From: Uloborus plumipes
Taxonomy: Eukaryota > Arthropoda > Arachnida > Araneae > Uloboridae
NCBI GenBank assembly: GCA_038373865.1
Contig: JAXGGA010003911.1
Coordinates: 31,571 to 95,570 of the forward strand
Length of the DNA: 64,000 bases
Direction of reading: 5' to 3'
Below the pieces are notes generated by a model. The model made no database searches. It saw only the letters and a list, made by a program, of their open reading frames with translations, and was not told the DNA's origin. Of the stretch, positions 32,515 through 45,100 are shown piece by piece (position 1 is the stretch's first letter; the number at the start of each line of letters is the position of its first letter). The translations under genes were made by a program, and so were the position numbers.

Positions 32515-32690
32515 GTACCTGGTTGTGGTTTGCTGACGGTCTCTTCTCAGCTCTGTACACTGGAGGTGCTGTCACAATTACAGAATGTTTCAGTCCAGTT
32601 GACGTTCTGCTATGTGTACAATTATCTATTGTGAAAGCAGGACTATGCGTTTGAATTAAAATTTCAATAAACAATATAAAGTTTTGAATA
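32515..32690 (+). other. Terminal 3'UTR exon and poly(A) signal of gene 2
   Basis: The sequence from 32515 to AATAAA at 32666-32671 aligns with 56808-56976 of gene 3: TGGTTGTGGTTTGCTGA, GGAGGTGCTGT, AATTACAGAATGTT, ACGTTCTGCTA, then AATAAA. The end is placed about 20 bases after the signal. Confidence 0.7.
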
Positions 32691-33493
32691 CTTGACTAAT
32701 TTTACTTTGGGTCATAGAATTCGAAAATATCAAATGTGGTCAATTCAATTTACTATCACTTAGTCACCAAGTTTAAAGCAAAAATATTTGGGTTATTTAT
32801 CAGTCTATTACTTATTTATTAGTTATTTATTTGGGTTAAAAACAATTACACACACACACGCAAGCACATGCACGTTTATGACTTTAAATAATTTAAGTCA
32901 TACATAAATTTCTCAAGCAATTCCAAATAAAAACTAAAAAATTTTCTTTTTCCATACACGCAAGCTTTATCGCTCATACAATCCATAACAAATTTTCAAA
33001 ATTCAAAAATTTTCAGATTTTACTTTAATTTATGACAATGGAACCTGATTTGTTTTAATTTTAAGTCGGTTACATAACTTAAGTTCAGAGCACAGGTAAG
33101 TAATACAGTAACTTACATCAGAAAGGATTCTTTAAAAGATTGTGTTGAAATCAGTGTAGAGTATTTCTCGTGAACAATACAATAAATTTACTTTTGACTC
33201 AAATTTAAAAATTTCTAAAAATTTCATAAGAAAGTAATAATTTCTTTGTTCATTTTCCTACTTTTAAACAATCTTTAACAGAAAAAAACAGATGCAGTTA
33301 GTATATACTTGATTTTTTAGAAAATAAATTGAAAAAAAAAGGTTTCCGGAAGTAGGCAGAAGCTTTAAAGTAAATCTTAGCGTAAACGTTTTGTTAAGTG
33401 ATTGATATACGAACGAAAGATAAAAGTCTATTTTACAGCTGCGTCAAAGGTTTTAATTGGACGAAAGAAGAAAACTCAATAAATGTTAAACAT
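32691..33493. other. Spacer between gene 2 and the orphan exon
   Basis: The first ~50 bases (CTTGACTAATTTTACTTTGG) still align with sequence after gene 3, showing the duplication extends past the poly(A) site. Beyond that it is AT-rich with nothing recognisable. Confidence 0.5.
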
Positions 33494-33503
33494 GCATAAA
33501 TAG
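33494..33503 (+). promoter_or_regulatory. Possible TATA-like box before orphan exon
   Basis: GCATAAATAG lies 88-89 bp before the ATG at 33584, the same spacing seen for the boxes of genes 2-4 (84-95 bp). The rest of the leader shows little similarity to the protease genes, so this is tentative. Confidence 0.35.
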
Positions 33504-33583
33504 AAATGCAAACAGATGGTAAGGTTACTTGTAATTCCTTTTTTGACTTGGTGTACAGACAAAGGCATCAACTATTGCAAAGT

Positions 33584-33640
33584 ATGGCATTTTTCACAGT
33601 TATTTTTTTCCTAAGCCTCTGCATTTTTTCCAATGCCCAA
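33584..33640 (+). CDS. Orphan signal-peptide exon with phase-0 splice donor
   Basis: ATG followed by 18 codons, giving MAFFTVIFFLSLCIFSNAQ, then CAA|GTAAGT. This is a textbook signal peptide ending at a strong donor in phase 0, the same phase as exon 1 of all four protease genes. No second exon of a protease or another gene was found by eye before 38600. It may be an alternative first exon for gene 3 (exon 2 at 40188 would be in frame), the relic of a lost protease copy, or exon 1 of an unrelated gene with short exons. The surrounding 79-codon ORF starts upstream and reads past the donor. Confidence 0.5.
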
Positions 33641-35184
33641 GTAAGTGTAAAATGTAGAAAAATGTTGTATACATCTTATTTTCACTGTTCATTTAAATTA
33701 TTTTCTTGTTTCAGTTTATTAATCCGTCAGCATACATTTTTTTAGTATTAATTATAGTTAATTTTAATGCCTACTGTGTGTTGAAGCAAAAGTTCCAACA
33801 GATGAATTTTTCAAATTTAAATGCACAAGTAAACATTTCAAAATAAATACTGCCTTATTCGATAGAATATTTTTAGCAATTACATTGAAAGATAATCAAA
33901 TGTATGTTTTAAGAAAATAAATTTTGATGAGAGGGATTATGACAACACATAATTTTCAACCGACTTTTAAAAGGAGGAGGTTATCTATTCAAAATATATG
34001 CAGGGTTTTTTTAGCTCATAGCGTCTGACCTAATGAACCGATTTGGGCAATTCTTTGTTTAATGGATAGGGGAAGGCTTAACTTAGATTCTATACCATAT
34101 ATTGACCATATTTGTTCATTAGAAAAAATATTTTGGGCAAAGAACAGTTAATTTCAAGCAATTGCCCTAGATTAAATGATTATATGTAAACCCACTGTTA
34201 AGGAAATTGATTGCCATAACACAGTTACATTACTATTCATCATAATGACAATTCTGAACGAAACTTTCTCTAAGGCGAACATGAAATTCATTACTATCAT
34301 TGCCTCAATGGTATTTTTATCTTCATCTAACGTTAATGAGAGATAACAGGGCCGCATGTGCACACGTACTATTTTTATCAGGAGTAACTTGTATCGTTTG
34401 GAAGTAGAATTTAGCTGAGAAGCTGTATTAAGTATTTAATAGCGCTTGTAAGAGAAGTATTTAAATAGTATTTATTGCATAAGTATACATATTAATCCCA
34501 GAAAAGAACAATGATTAGCTTTTAGCATCAATCGTTTGCAATGTTTGACCTGTTGATTTTTTTTTTAATTTATTTCATAGAGCATTTACTTGCAAAAAAG
34601 ATAAAGTTTTGCAATTTAAGCGTAACCCTATCGTTAAAGTACATTTACACTAAAAAGAATGAAAATATTTTTAAAAAACAACAACTTCAGTTAGAAATTG
34701 ATCAAAAAAGTTTTTTTTAATGTTATTCTTCGAACACCATCGACATTACTTTCAAAGAAAAGTTTTAAAGTAACGATAGGTAAAATTATGCTTAACCATA
34801 TTTTGCCCCCTTTTTTTGGTAAATCCATTAAAAATTAATAACAGAGCATGATTACCGTCACACTAATATGTGGTGATCAATTTGATGTATGCGAAGAGTA
34901 TGGATTCATTAAAATGTACATTTCCAAATAAATTCCAGTAGCGTATGATTCCATCTATTATTTCTACGCCGACTTCAAAACTTTGACAGTAGTGCCAATG
35001 GTGTTCAAATAATAAAATTTGTTTTTTACTTTTTATTACAATTTCTAATTGAAGTCGGTTCTATTTTTTTAAAAAACATTTTATGAGATAAATGTATTAT
35101 TTCTCTGAAGTTTAGGTGAAAAAGAAAAATAATATCAATGATTTAAGTGCCGAGCCGGGTTAAAGTAGTAATCGTCATCAGTAT

Positions 35185-35650
35185 ACTGTAAAACATGAAT
35201 GTTGTTTTTGCAGTATAATACAGTTAATTTTATTATAATAAACTGCAAAAATTGCTAATTTTACAATAATAGACTAAAATTGCTACTTTTACATACTGTA
35301 AATTACTAATTTTACAGTACTATACTGTAAAATTACTAATTTTACAGTAATAAAGTGTAAAATTGCCATAATGCATTCACATTTTTCTTCGAATAGTAAA
35401 TAATCACCGAAAAAAACGTGTAAAACTCCAGCGATTAATCCGGAGTTTACTCTATAATAATAAAGGTTAAGACACATTTCACAGAAGACTAAAAAATAGA
35501 TTGTGTTTTTACAGTATAATGCAGTTAATTTTACAGTAATAAACTAAAATTGCTAGTTTCACAATTTATTACCTTGCATTTTACAGTTTTAAACTGCAAC
35601 CTCTGCTGCCAGTGCTAGAGTTTGAAAACAACATGTTCATTTTTTGCAAT
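35185..35650. repeat. ACTGTAAAA repeat, intergenic copy
   Basis: Two blocks (35185-35370 and 35510-35650) of the family are separated by about 140 bp of unrelated sequence. It ends with AACCTCTGCTGCCAGTGC and TTTTTTGCAATGTGG. Confidence 0.7.
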
Positions 35651-36189
35651 GTGGCGGATTCACCAAGTCGCAATTGCAAGGGCACCCCATCAATTTCAAT
35701 AGAAACCTTAAATATTATACGTGAGATACGACGGATATAAAAAAAAAATTGACGACACTTCTGTAAAACAGAAAGAAGTCTTTAATTTCATTCAAGGAGA
35801 CATCTACTAGATTATCTGTTAGACACGAAATAACAGCGTTAAAAAGAAAGCTGAATTTTTGCGACTACTGCCTAGTAACAGAAAACAGCGTTGAAAATTT
35901 TATTCTCTTAGAGATTTTTTCTGTTGTGTCCCATCTTCACAACAATTAGTGGGAAAACTTTATCTACATCTCCTCCGGAAGGGTGCATACGCATACAAAT
36001 TTTATCGAGAATTCTTGTTTTAAATACAGTAGTTATGCTAAAAGCAGAAATAATACGATTTGGACATCCTTTGAAGATATTGGTGCACAAACTATCACCA
36101 GTTCACGTAGAGACGCACATGTGCATTTCGGGAAGATTTTGAGGACGGAGAGTCCCAGCTGTTTTCCTAATAGTCGTCAAATTTATAAA

Positions 36190-37770
36190 CTCCAAGAGCT
36201 CAGACACACCGTATGCTGCTTAGAACATAGGAAAGGATATAATAAAGAGCCTGACGTCTTAAAATTGTTGGTTTTTCGACGCCGCTAGATCCTAGACTAA
36301 TGGCTAGCCTAGTCCAAGCTAAGTCCCATTTCCAAGTCCAAGAGCTAATGTATTTCGGTCTTTCTTATAGTGACAGAAGCAGACGGATATTGCGTAGCAT
36401 TGGCTATAATGCCAAGCTCCCAGTTACTTTAAGTCTCGAAATTACTTATAAATGGAAACCAGTGCACCGTAAGGCAGGAAAACAAAGGGAGTCTTGTAAT
36501 TGTATTTGCTTTTCCATGAAGTGTCTAAATAAGAACACAAACTTTTTTTCATTTATCATTACAAAAAACAATGATATAACAGCAAAACATAAATGTGTAG
36601 AAAATTTTTTAACTGTCCTTGGTATCGGACTAAAAACTTGGCAAGTTGCTTAGAATTGGAGAAGTTACTTTTTTTTAACATAATTCATTGGTTATTGAAA
36701 CTAACTGCAAGGTTAAAATTCAACATCAAAGAAAGTACAAATTTTTCTTCAACATGAAGTGAAAAACATTGGACAATACGACACCCAAGACGAACTGTTA
36801 CGAAACTTGATTCCCTTTAGACCTGCATTCGTTTTTTGGGTGACAACAACTACCCAAAGCTCATTTCGACCGAACTTGGTCTGATTTTTACAATATTTGC
36901 CATATGTTATCTTTCATAACGCACTGATTGCCAACTCGCATGCATGTGAACTGCGTTGTGAACATGCATGTGAGTTCTGTTGCGCGTTATTTGAAGTGGT
37001 CGCATTAAATACCAGCAGCCAAACTGTGTTGATCAGAGAATTAAATTAGTTCAACTAAGCCTAGGATCTAGCAGCGTCGAAAAAGCAACTATTTTAAGAC
37101 GTCTGAATCTTTATTGTATCCTTTCCTATGTTCTTCTAAGCAGCATGCGGTGTGTCTGGCGGTCAAGAGTGGTTGCGTTTTTTATTGCTCATCACACTTT
37201 TACTGGTAAAAACAGTGGTTTCTCAAATCATTTTAGGACAATTCCACACATCAAATCAATCATGGAAAAAAAAGTTTTTGTCCTCACCATTTTCGATTTT
37301 AACAAAATTTTGTGTGAAGGACCCACATGCCAAGATAAGCAATACTGCCAATTTTTAGATTTATACTTTAAGAATTGTACGAAATACAGAGATGCTAAAA
37401 AACTTAAAAAGTGCGAAAAAAAAACAAAACTTTTTGCCTGCAAATAACTGTAACTTCTTTTCTAATTATAGTAGAATGAAAATTAAAAACCCATTGTAAA
37501 AGAAAAAAGATAGCTTTTCATTGATATATTACATGACTTTCTTATGACATGTTTAAGCTTCTAATTGACCCAAAATTGTTTAAAAATCACTATTTTTACC
37601 AGCAAAAATGTGATGTGCCGTAAAAAACGCAACCACTCTCGGCCGCCAGACACGCTACATGTTACTTAGAAGAGCATAGCAAAAAATGTGTTAAAAAGCA
37701 AGACGTTTTAAAATAACGTCTCGAAAACGTTTGCTAGCTCATAGACTATATCACATAGCTATGGGAGACA
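36190..37770. repeat. Three-armed inverted-repeat complex between genes 2 and 3
   Basis: Arm A (about 36190-36300) is inverted at arm B (about 37050-37215), sharing AACATAGGAAAGGATA, GACGTCTTAAAAT and GCTAGATCCTAG. Arm B is inverted again, more diverged, at arm C (about 37590-37770), sharing AACGCAACCACTCT and GCCGCCAGACAC. This suggests a fold-back element inserted into or recombined with another copy. ORFs of about 100 codons inside it have no recognised domain. Confidence 0.7.
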
Positions 37771-37959
37771 TATGCTATGCTAAAGTTAAAGGCTCGTCAA
37801 ACCACATTATATGCCAACAAGACGGTTTTAATAACATTAAACCCATAAACTACGATTTTTTTTATTTTTTTTTGAGAAACTGCTTTTAAAAAATGGCAAA
37901 TTTTTCTTTTTCTTGGATAACATTTTTTTTTTTTTTTTTTTTGCAATTTTTGAAACCAA

Positions 37960-38330
37960 GAAGAACTGAAGTCCCGAATCACTTCCAAGGAAATGGAAAA
38001 TTTTGGACAAATCCAACATACCTGAATGGCCCCGCTTTGGAGGAGGTTGCTTTGTTTAGACTGTCTTTACAACATGAATGCCTAGCTGGACATCTTCGTA
38101 AAATTTGTTTCTATGCCTATCCTTACACCCTTTGCGGCGATCACATTTTCATGAATCCCCACCGTATTTAATACTACAGAGCACTCCGCGGGACTTTAAT
38201 GACCTAGCGTTATTGTGCAGCAAGAAGTTGACTGAGAAAATGACTCTTTCTTTCTGTGTGTACTTCGTTCTTAATTATTTTTGTTGTTCTTATCTTTGTC
38301 AAGTTCTCTCTCATTTGAAATAGAAAAATA
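37960..38330 (+). pseudogene. Possible LINE-type retrotransposon C-terminal remnant
   Basis: The frame reads EEVALFRLSLQHECLAGHLR and then AYPYTLCGDHIFMN, resembling the zinc-knuckle tail (H-x..C-x2-C, M..HLL) that follows RNase H in some arthropod non-LTR elements. Later frame shifts keep traces of the pattern, and it ends near AAAAATAAATAAACAAAC. There is no reverse transcriptase domain. The call is tentative. Confidence 0.4.
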
Positions 38331-38548
38331 AATAAACAAACTTTTAAAAAAAAGAACCACTGGATGTCACATTTCTTGTCACCCACTTGCTTGCCAAACT
38401 GTAAGAAGTGTACAACTCCTTCTCCCCTTCAAAGCGTAACATCATTTATAAACCTCCTCTATGAGTTTAATATTGATTATTAGGATTATCAGCTAAATAA
38501 TTGTAATAAATATTCTAAGACATCGAAAAACTGGCTAAAAGACGACGT

Positions 38549-38658
38549 TCCCAGGTAGCACAAAAAACGTTTAAACGTTTTATAAACGTTTTTAATCCGT
38601 TGTCACAACGTTAATAACCATTTTACAACCTTTAAGAAACGAAGTGTGCTACTTGGGT
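38549..38658. mobile_element. ~110-bp MITE (CCCAGGTAGCACA ends)
   Basis: CCCAGGTAGCACA at the left is mirrored by TGTGCTACTTGGG at the right. The core repeats AAACGTTT palindromes. No clear target duplication is visible. It directly borders the segment shared with gene 2 upstream DNA. Confidence 0.6.
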
Positions 38659-39098
38659 TAGAGCACGATGCTAGGTATTTAAAGTTAACAATTCATTGCT
38701 AAAGAAATAAATAAGTTATGACTAATGAAACTTATGATTCAACCAAGAATTTCACGTTATGAGATAAACATTAGTCAATATTACTCTACATTTATCATTA
38801 GCCATTGTCCTCAGCATTAGTCAGTTCCGAAAAATATTAGTTCATTTAAAACATTAAAACACATCGAAAATAATGGTTCTTCTTTCCTTATACACAATTC
38901 TTCGTTTTACAAACAATTCAGCATTCTATTACATCACCCGAACTAATTAAGTAGTGTCTCATATAAGTCAAGGACTGTTTTTTCCACACAACTACATTTT
39001 TCTAGTTGTTGCAGATTTTTCCTATAGAAAATAATAAGTCATTAAGATTTTAGGAAATTAAGATCAAATTATTTCAACACAAATTTATTTCTCGCCAG

Positions 39099-39107
39099 TA
39101 TATAAAG
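39099..39107 (+). promoter_or_regulatory. TATA box of protease gene 3
   Basis: TATATAAAG lies 89 bp before the start codon. The region TATTTCAACACAAATTTATTTC, then the box, then TTCTATTC and CATCAATTTG, and GCGAAATTGTTGAAA is conserved before gene 4 (59260-59383) and partly before gene 2. That conservation identifies a shared core promoter and leader. Confidence 0.75.
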
Positions 39108-39187
39108 ACGAAACTTTCTATTCTCATAGTCATCAATTTGGATCCCAGGTGCGAAATTGTTGAAAGTATTTCTTCACAACTAATGCG

Positions 39188-42100
39188 ATGAATTGTAAAA
39201 TTGGCTGGTACATTGGTATTTTATTCTTTCTGCTACAGGTAGAGCATTTTTTTAATTTTTAAAAAGGAAGGAAACAATGTTTTTTTCCTAAATTTTATTA
39301 CATCGCTTGAGATATTATTTTTCGCAGATTTTTACTGAAAATGTTTCTTCTGCACTGCAAAAAAAAAAACTTGCTTTTACAGTATACTGCCGTGCTAAGC
39401 GCAAAATTCGTATATGCAGACGACTTCAAAAGGAGAAATTGCCGTTTAAAGTCTTGCTTCTCCATGTATTTAATTCAGATGAAACTTTTTCAAATAATTT
39501 TTTTAAATATTTCCCATGGACAAATGACCAAAAAAATTGATATTTAGGTGAAATATGGGACAAAGAATCACGTGGTGACCGTAACTCAATTTTGACAAAA
39601 AGTGCAGATACGACTTTTGCGCTTAGCACGGCAGTATAGTACTGGCAGCAGAGATTTCAATTTAAAACAGTAAAAGCACACTAATAAACAGTAAAACTAG
39701 CTATTTTACAGTTTATTTACTGTAAAACTAGCAATTTTACCGTTTATTACTGTAAAATTAGCCATTCTGCCACAAAATTAGCGGTATTATACTGTAGAAA
39801 CAACAGTGTAATACTGGCAGCAGAGGTTCCAGTTTAAAACTGTAAAATTCACTGTAAAGGGAAAAGTTCTTTTGTCCATATGTTTGAAATTTTTCGATAA
39901 GGATTAAAAATTTTTAACATTAGTTGCATGAATATTTAGATAAATGTTTCCTTCAGTAAAATGGGTTGATTTAATAATTTAATCTGGAAAAAAAAATGTT
40001 TTCTTAAAATTAGAAATTTTGTTTTCTGATTATTTATTTATTTATTTGAAATAAACGATTGAATTCGTAAAATATACTTGAAAAATTGTACATAAAAACA
40101 AAATCTGCTTTTTTTTTCATTACTTTACTGAAAAAAAACGACCATTTATTGGAATTTTCATTTTTAAATTAAATATCTTTTATGCAGGTTATACCAAAGG
40201 CGAACTCCGCAGAATGCAGTAAGTATATTTGCAATCAGATTTTAATTTTTAAAATAAGAAATTGCTGCCTTAAAATATCATTGTTAACAACATAAGTGTT
40301 AAAGATATGACATGCTATTGTCATTTTAAGTTTTTAAAACGCTACAAAATGAAGAGCTATGTTTTATTTCCTGTAGCACTTAACTTTTACGGGACAAAGC
40401 AAAATGCAATTTTTTATTCAAATTAAGACATATGTACGTTTTTCTTTTTCGTGTTTCAATGAACATAAACTATTTACGCAATGATGTAAAAACATTTAAA
40501 ATAAAAATTAGAAGCTATATTTTGCTGTTCGTTTTTAAAATGCTATGACTTATTTTATACAATACTTATGTTTCAAATGTGGCAATATGTCCAAGATAAA
40601 CCTTGGACATATTGCTCACTATTCCATACACTAATTTAAAAATCAAAATAATACCCTTTTTTGACAGTTGAAATTGTGGATTTTATTTAGATTTCAAAGA
40701 ACTAGCGTTTTGTGTACTTGACAGTTAAGGAGACACTATGCTACGCCAGAATCTTCTAGAAGGATTTTTAACTCAGAATCAATATACTGCTTTATAAGCA
40801 ATACAACCATTATTTGTTACTCATTAGCTATTTTTTGTTACCATGAATATTTTCAAGTTATGAAACAGTCATCTTATTTTTGCCGCTTGGAGTTGTTCAA
40901 TGCAAACTAACCTTTCTGGAGGATTCCAATTTTGAAGTATAATTAATTGTCCTCACTGACCAGGAAATCACACGAGAGTGACAGATATATTTTAAAAAGC
41001 TGCAGCAAACAGAACATTGTTATCAGGCCCGACATTTAGGGGAGGCAGGGCGTGTCAATTGCCCCCCCCCCTGACTTTGGGAAATCAATGTATTGGCGTA
41101 TGAGTGGGCGTGGTTTTTGCCACTTTTTGGTAAATTTTACATTGTGTACACACCCTTTGCCCCCCCCCCCCCTGGAAAATTTCAAAATGACGTCGCTGAG
41201 TGTTATGCATGCTTCTGGACTCACAAACTCTTTGTCTTGTGCACTTGCCCCCGCTATCAAAATATAAGGTCTAGAAGTTTGCTGAAATATTAAAAACGTC
41301 GCCAAGTTTATCGAGTGTGAGTGAGTTATGGAAGACAGCTTTTACACGATTTGTGGGTGGATGCCAACGGTAAAATTGAGCGATCAATTTCTCGCCGTGT
41401 CTAAATTTGGCACTTTTTTAAAAAATGTATAATAGTTTAAAACTTTATAAATCGATAACGGTAGGACAAGGGCAAATTATTTTTGCATCAAAAATCTGTC
41501 TCAAGATGCTCTTCCGATTACTCCTGTTTAATTTTTTTGCTCGTGTGATTCCCTGGAAAGTAACAAGCATAAATTTGATTGCTTAAAAAAAAGTGAACAG
41601 CGCTCTTTGAGGATGAAGTTTAATTATATTGCTAAATATTCCTGTCAGGAATGCACATATTCTTTTACATCTTTCTTCATTTTAGCGTGTGGTAAAGCAG
41701 TCGGTGGACGAGTAGTTGGGGGAGCACTAGCGGACGTTCAAAGTTATCCTTGGTTGGTAAGTGAAGCTCGTTATCGTGATTAATAGATACACTATTTAAA
41801 TTTTAAAAACAGCTTTTATTTCATTTCAAGCACATGTTCAAATGTACATGTAACTAAGTTATATAAAAAAGTGTTAAAGAAAAGTTTTTTAATATTATTA
41901 GAACAATTTTTAAATATTTATTATTATTATTATTATCATCATTATTATTTTTACTTCATTTGACATCTAAAGAGCTATTTTAAGTCAACTTTGGAAGTTG
42001 TAAATTTTTCCTTCAACTCTAATTATTGAAGGGCTTGGAGGATGAAGAGGGTTTGTTACATTTTTAAAAATGAGCACTCTGGACAATGGTAATCAAGGAA

Positions 42101-45100
42101 TACAAGTAAGCAAATAAAACTTGGTACATCAAAAGGTAGATGTCATTAGACTAATTTCATATGTACACCAACGACAAGCATAGTTTTAGCCAGCTTAAAA
42201 CTAAAAAACACAGTAATAAACTGTAATATTAACAATTTGCAGTTTATTACTTTAAAATTAGCAGTTTTGCGGTTTTTTACTGTAAAATTAGAAGTATTGC
42301 AGTTTATTACTATAAAATTAGCTTTGTTTAGCTGTAAAAACGACTTTTTTTTTTTTGCTGTGTGAACGCTATTTTTTGTTTTGTTATGGAACAGCATTAA
42401 CATGGTGTGAGATCCAATTGAAGATATAATTTTCTTTAATTGCAGTTAGCCTTACATAAGCAAGATAAAGAATCAGAACAATGGTCGTTTTCTTGTGCTG
42501 CATCCTTGATCCATCCAGAATACGCTATAACTGCAGCCCATTGCGTAAAAAAGTAATGTTGGATTTACAATTGAGTTTTTATTAATAACTATGGTTATAC
42601 CTTTATATTTTAATGCATGGAAAATGTTGATGTAAACATTAAGAATAATTTTTCAGTTCTAACATTTATATGAGGTATTCAAACATTTCTGGGTTGTATT
42701 CTGCTGAAGACGAATGCTTTCTTCAAACGCGACAATTAATACATTTCAATAAAAATAATAATTTATAAAGATAATTAGCAAGAGAAAACAAAATCCGCAA
42801 CTATGCGTGTGATTTCTTAATAAAAAAATTGATTACCTTTTAAAACTGTACCTTATTAATCTTTACCTTATTAACCTTTTGAAAATAAGAACTAACTTAA
42901 ATCTGATGAAATATTAAAACATATTCCAGCAAAGCCTTCGAACAACATAAAACATGCAATTGAATGTAAAGTAAATCCTGACGTCGCACAGTGGTCGATT
43001 TTGCCAATCTAGCTGGACAAAAATACTTTGGTTCGTCAAATCGAGTAGCAAGTATTATTATTGTTGGTATATCAATAATAAACATAAAACAACATTAAAA
43101 GAAGTGTCTGTGACTAAGATCTGCACTAGAACTACTGTCTGAAGGATTGCAGTCTATGTTATAGTTGTTTTTCCATTGCAACTCAGTTTCTTCAGATCAT
43201 CTAGTCCCGTATGTCTTAGGTCTTAGAATTATTTTGGTGCTTTATAGTTACAGGGGTACTTTGTCATCACTCGAATAATAGCATGTATTAAGTTCGTTCT
43301 ATATTTTTTAACCCAGAAAATGGTTTTTATGAACTGTTTTCGAATGTTTCAAAATATTTTATTTGTAAGTGATCAAAGCTTTATGTTAGAAAAAAACATT
43401 TGTGATACTGATTATCCTTGAATTGCATTTAACTTAGTTTCTATTATTTTACTATAGCATAGATATTTTTCTCTATGAAAAAACTTTTAAATTTCAGTAG
43501 TAGCTTTTCGAGAACGTACTTAGCAATTTCTGCATCATCTCGTTTTCCAGCGAAACGAAGACTATTTAGAGAGTCTTTTTTTTTTTTTTTTTGAGTTAGT
43601 GCCTTGAGTTACAGACGTAGCTTTTCGGTTTATAGTTTCGTGTTGATGTCTGATTCTTTGAAAAAAAAGTTGGTCAACCGCGATCTATGGACTTTTGTTG
43701 TATTGCCAAAGAACCTGGGAGTCTTATGCATCGAATAACTGTTGAGTAAAATATGATAAATCTTTGTAAAAAAATGGAATTTGTTTATTAAGTATATGCG
43801 CATATACTTTTTTTTTCTTTTAGTAGAAAAAGAAGAGTGCTTTCACCGCGTTTCGTTAAATCGTACACACAACCTGTTACTATAGTATTTCTAATGCTTA
43901 ACCCATTAATGCCTGACATTTTTTTTTTCAACGATACTTTGTATACTGGTTAGAAATAGTGTTTAATGGACAGGAAAAATAGTTAAAAAATTATCATGTA
44001 AAAAATAAATTTTTTATTTAAGAAAGAAAAATCGTCCCTTAAAAGGGACGCTAGGCACCAGAGGGTACATACTTTTTTACCAAAAATTTTTTTCTGCCAA
44101 CGATGTAATATTGAAAATGACAATTTATAAGAAGAAATAAAAGCGGTAATTTACATAAACTGGGAAGTAGATTCAGAGAACAAGGAAATATTGGTGTTGT
44201 TGAGTATGAAAGTCAGCAAAACATTTGTTCTGCAAACCTACGTATTGCATTTGCTGGGGCAATCAACTTCAATGGGCACATCTTACCTGAGTCTTATTTA
44301 AAGCAATAGAACTACTAGCCCCATAATACCTAACTCAATCCGGTACTCTTGAGCTCAATGCATTTTGTACAGCAACTTTTAAAATAAAAATGAAGAGCGG
44401 CTACCACCATTTTTTAGAGTGAATCAAAAACTGGTAGTTCCCGATATTTGATGCATGGGATCTTTTTCCCTGTGCAACGATTGTACCGAGCAAACCATAT
44501 ATATATGGTTCATCAATTTCAATTACTTTCTTTTCGCTGTTGAACAATCGCTTAGCCTTTACAATAGGATGAACTCCATGAAGATTCAATGCAATAGTTA
44601 TGACATTGCTATTATTCCACCGAACCAACGTAATATTATTTAACCTGTCATCGACATTTATTCAAAACTTCCTCTCTTCTCTTTTTTGAACAACGTAACT
44701 TTAGTTCATGAGCATATTTTAATCCGATTCTTGCACAAAACCTTTCTGAGACAAATAATCACGTAGGAGCGCAAGAGAAGTAAATAAATTGTCACAGTAG
44801 AGATCGAAATTGGCATTCTCAGGGAATTCTGAAATTAAATCTGCAACCCCCCCTCCCCTTTTCCAAACAACAGACACACATGCAATCCTTGAATTCTTCA
44901 TCAAGGTGAAATGCTAAGCTTCTGAAACAGCTTAGGGCTTCTTCACCAGTCAGACTAAACAATAATAAACACCTAAATACATAATGGAAAAGTAATTAAA
45001 TACAACGAATAATTAGTGTTTTAAAGAACTACATTTTTGAAATAGCTTTCTTTCAAAACTTACCTTGAGTATTTTTTGTAATTAAAAAAAAAAAGAAGAG

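Noticed and set aside
36300..36653. 117-codon ORF between genes 2 and 3
   Set aside because: No recognisable domain, no splice context, lies inside an inverted-repeat complex.
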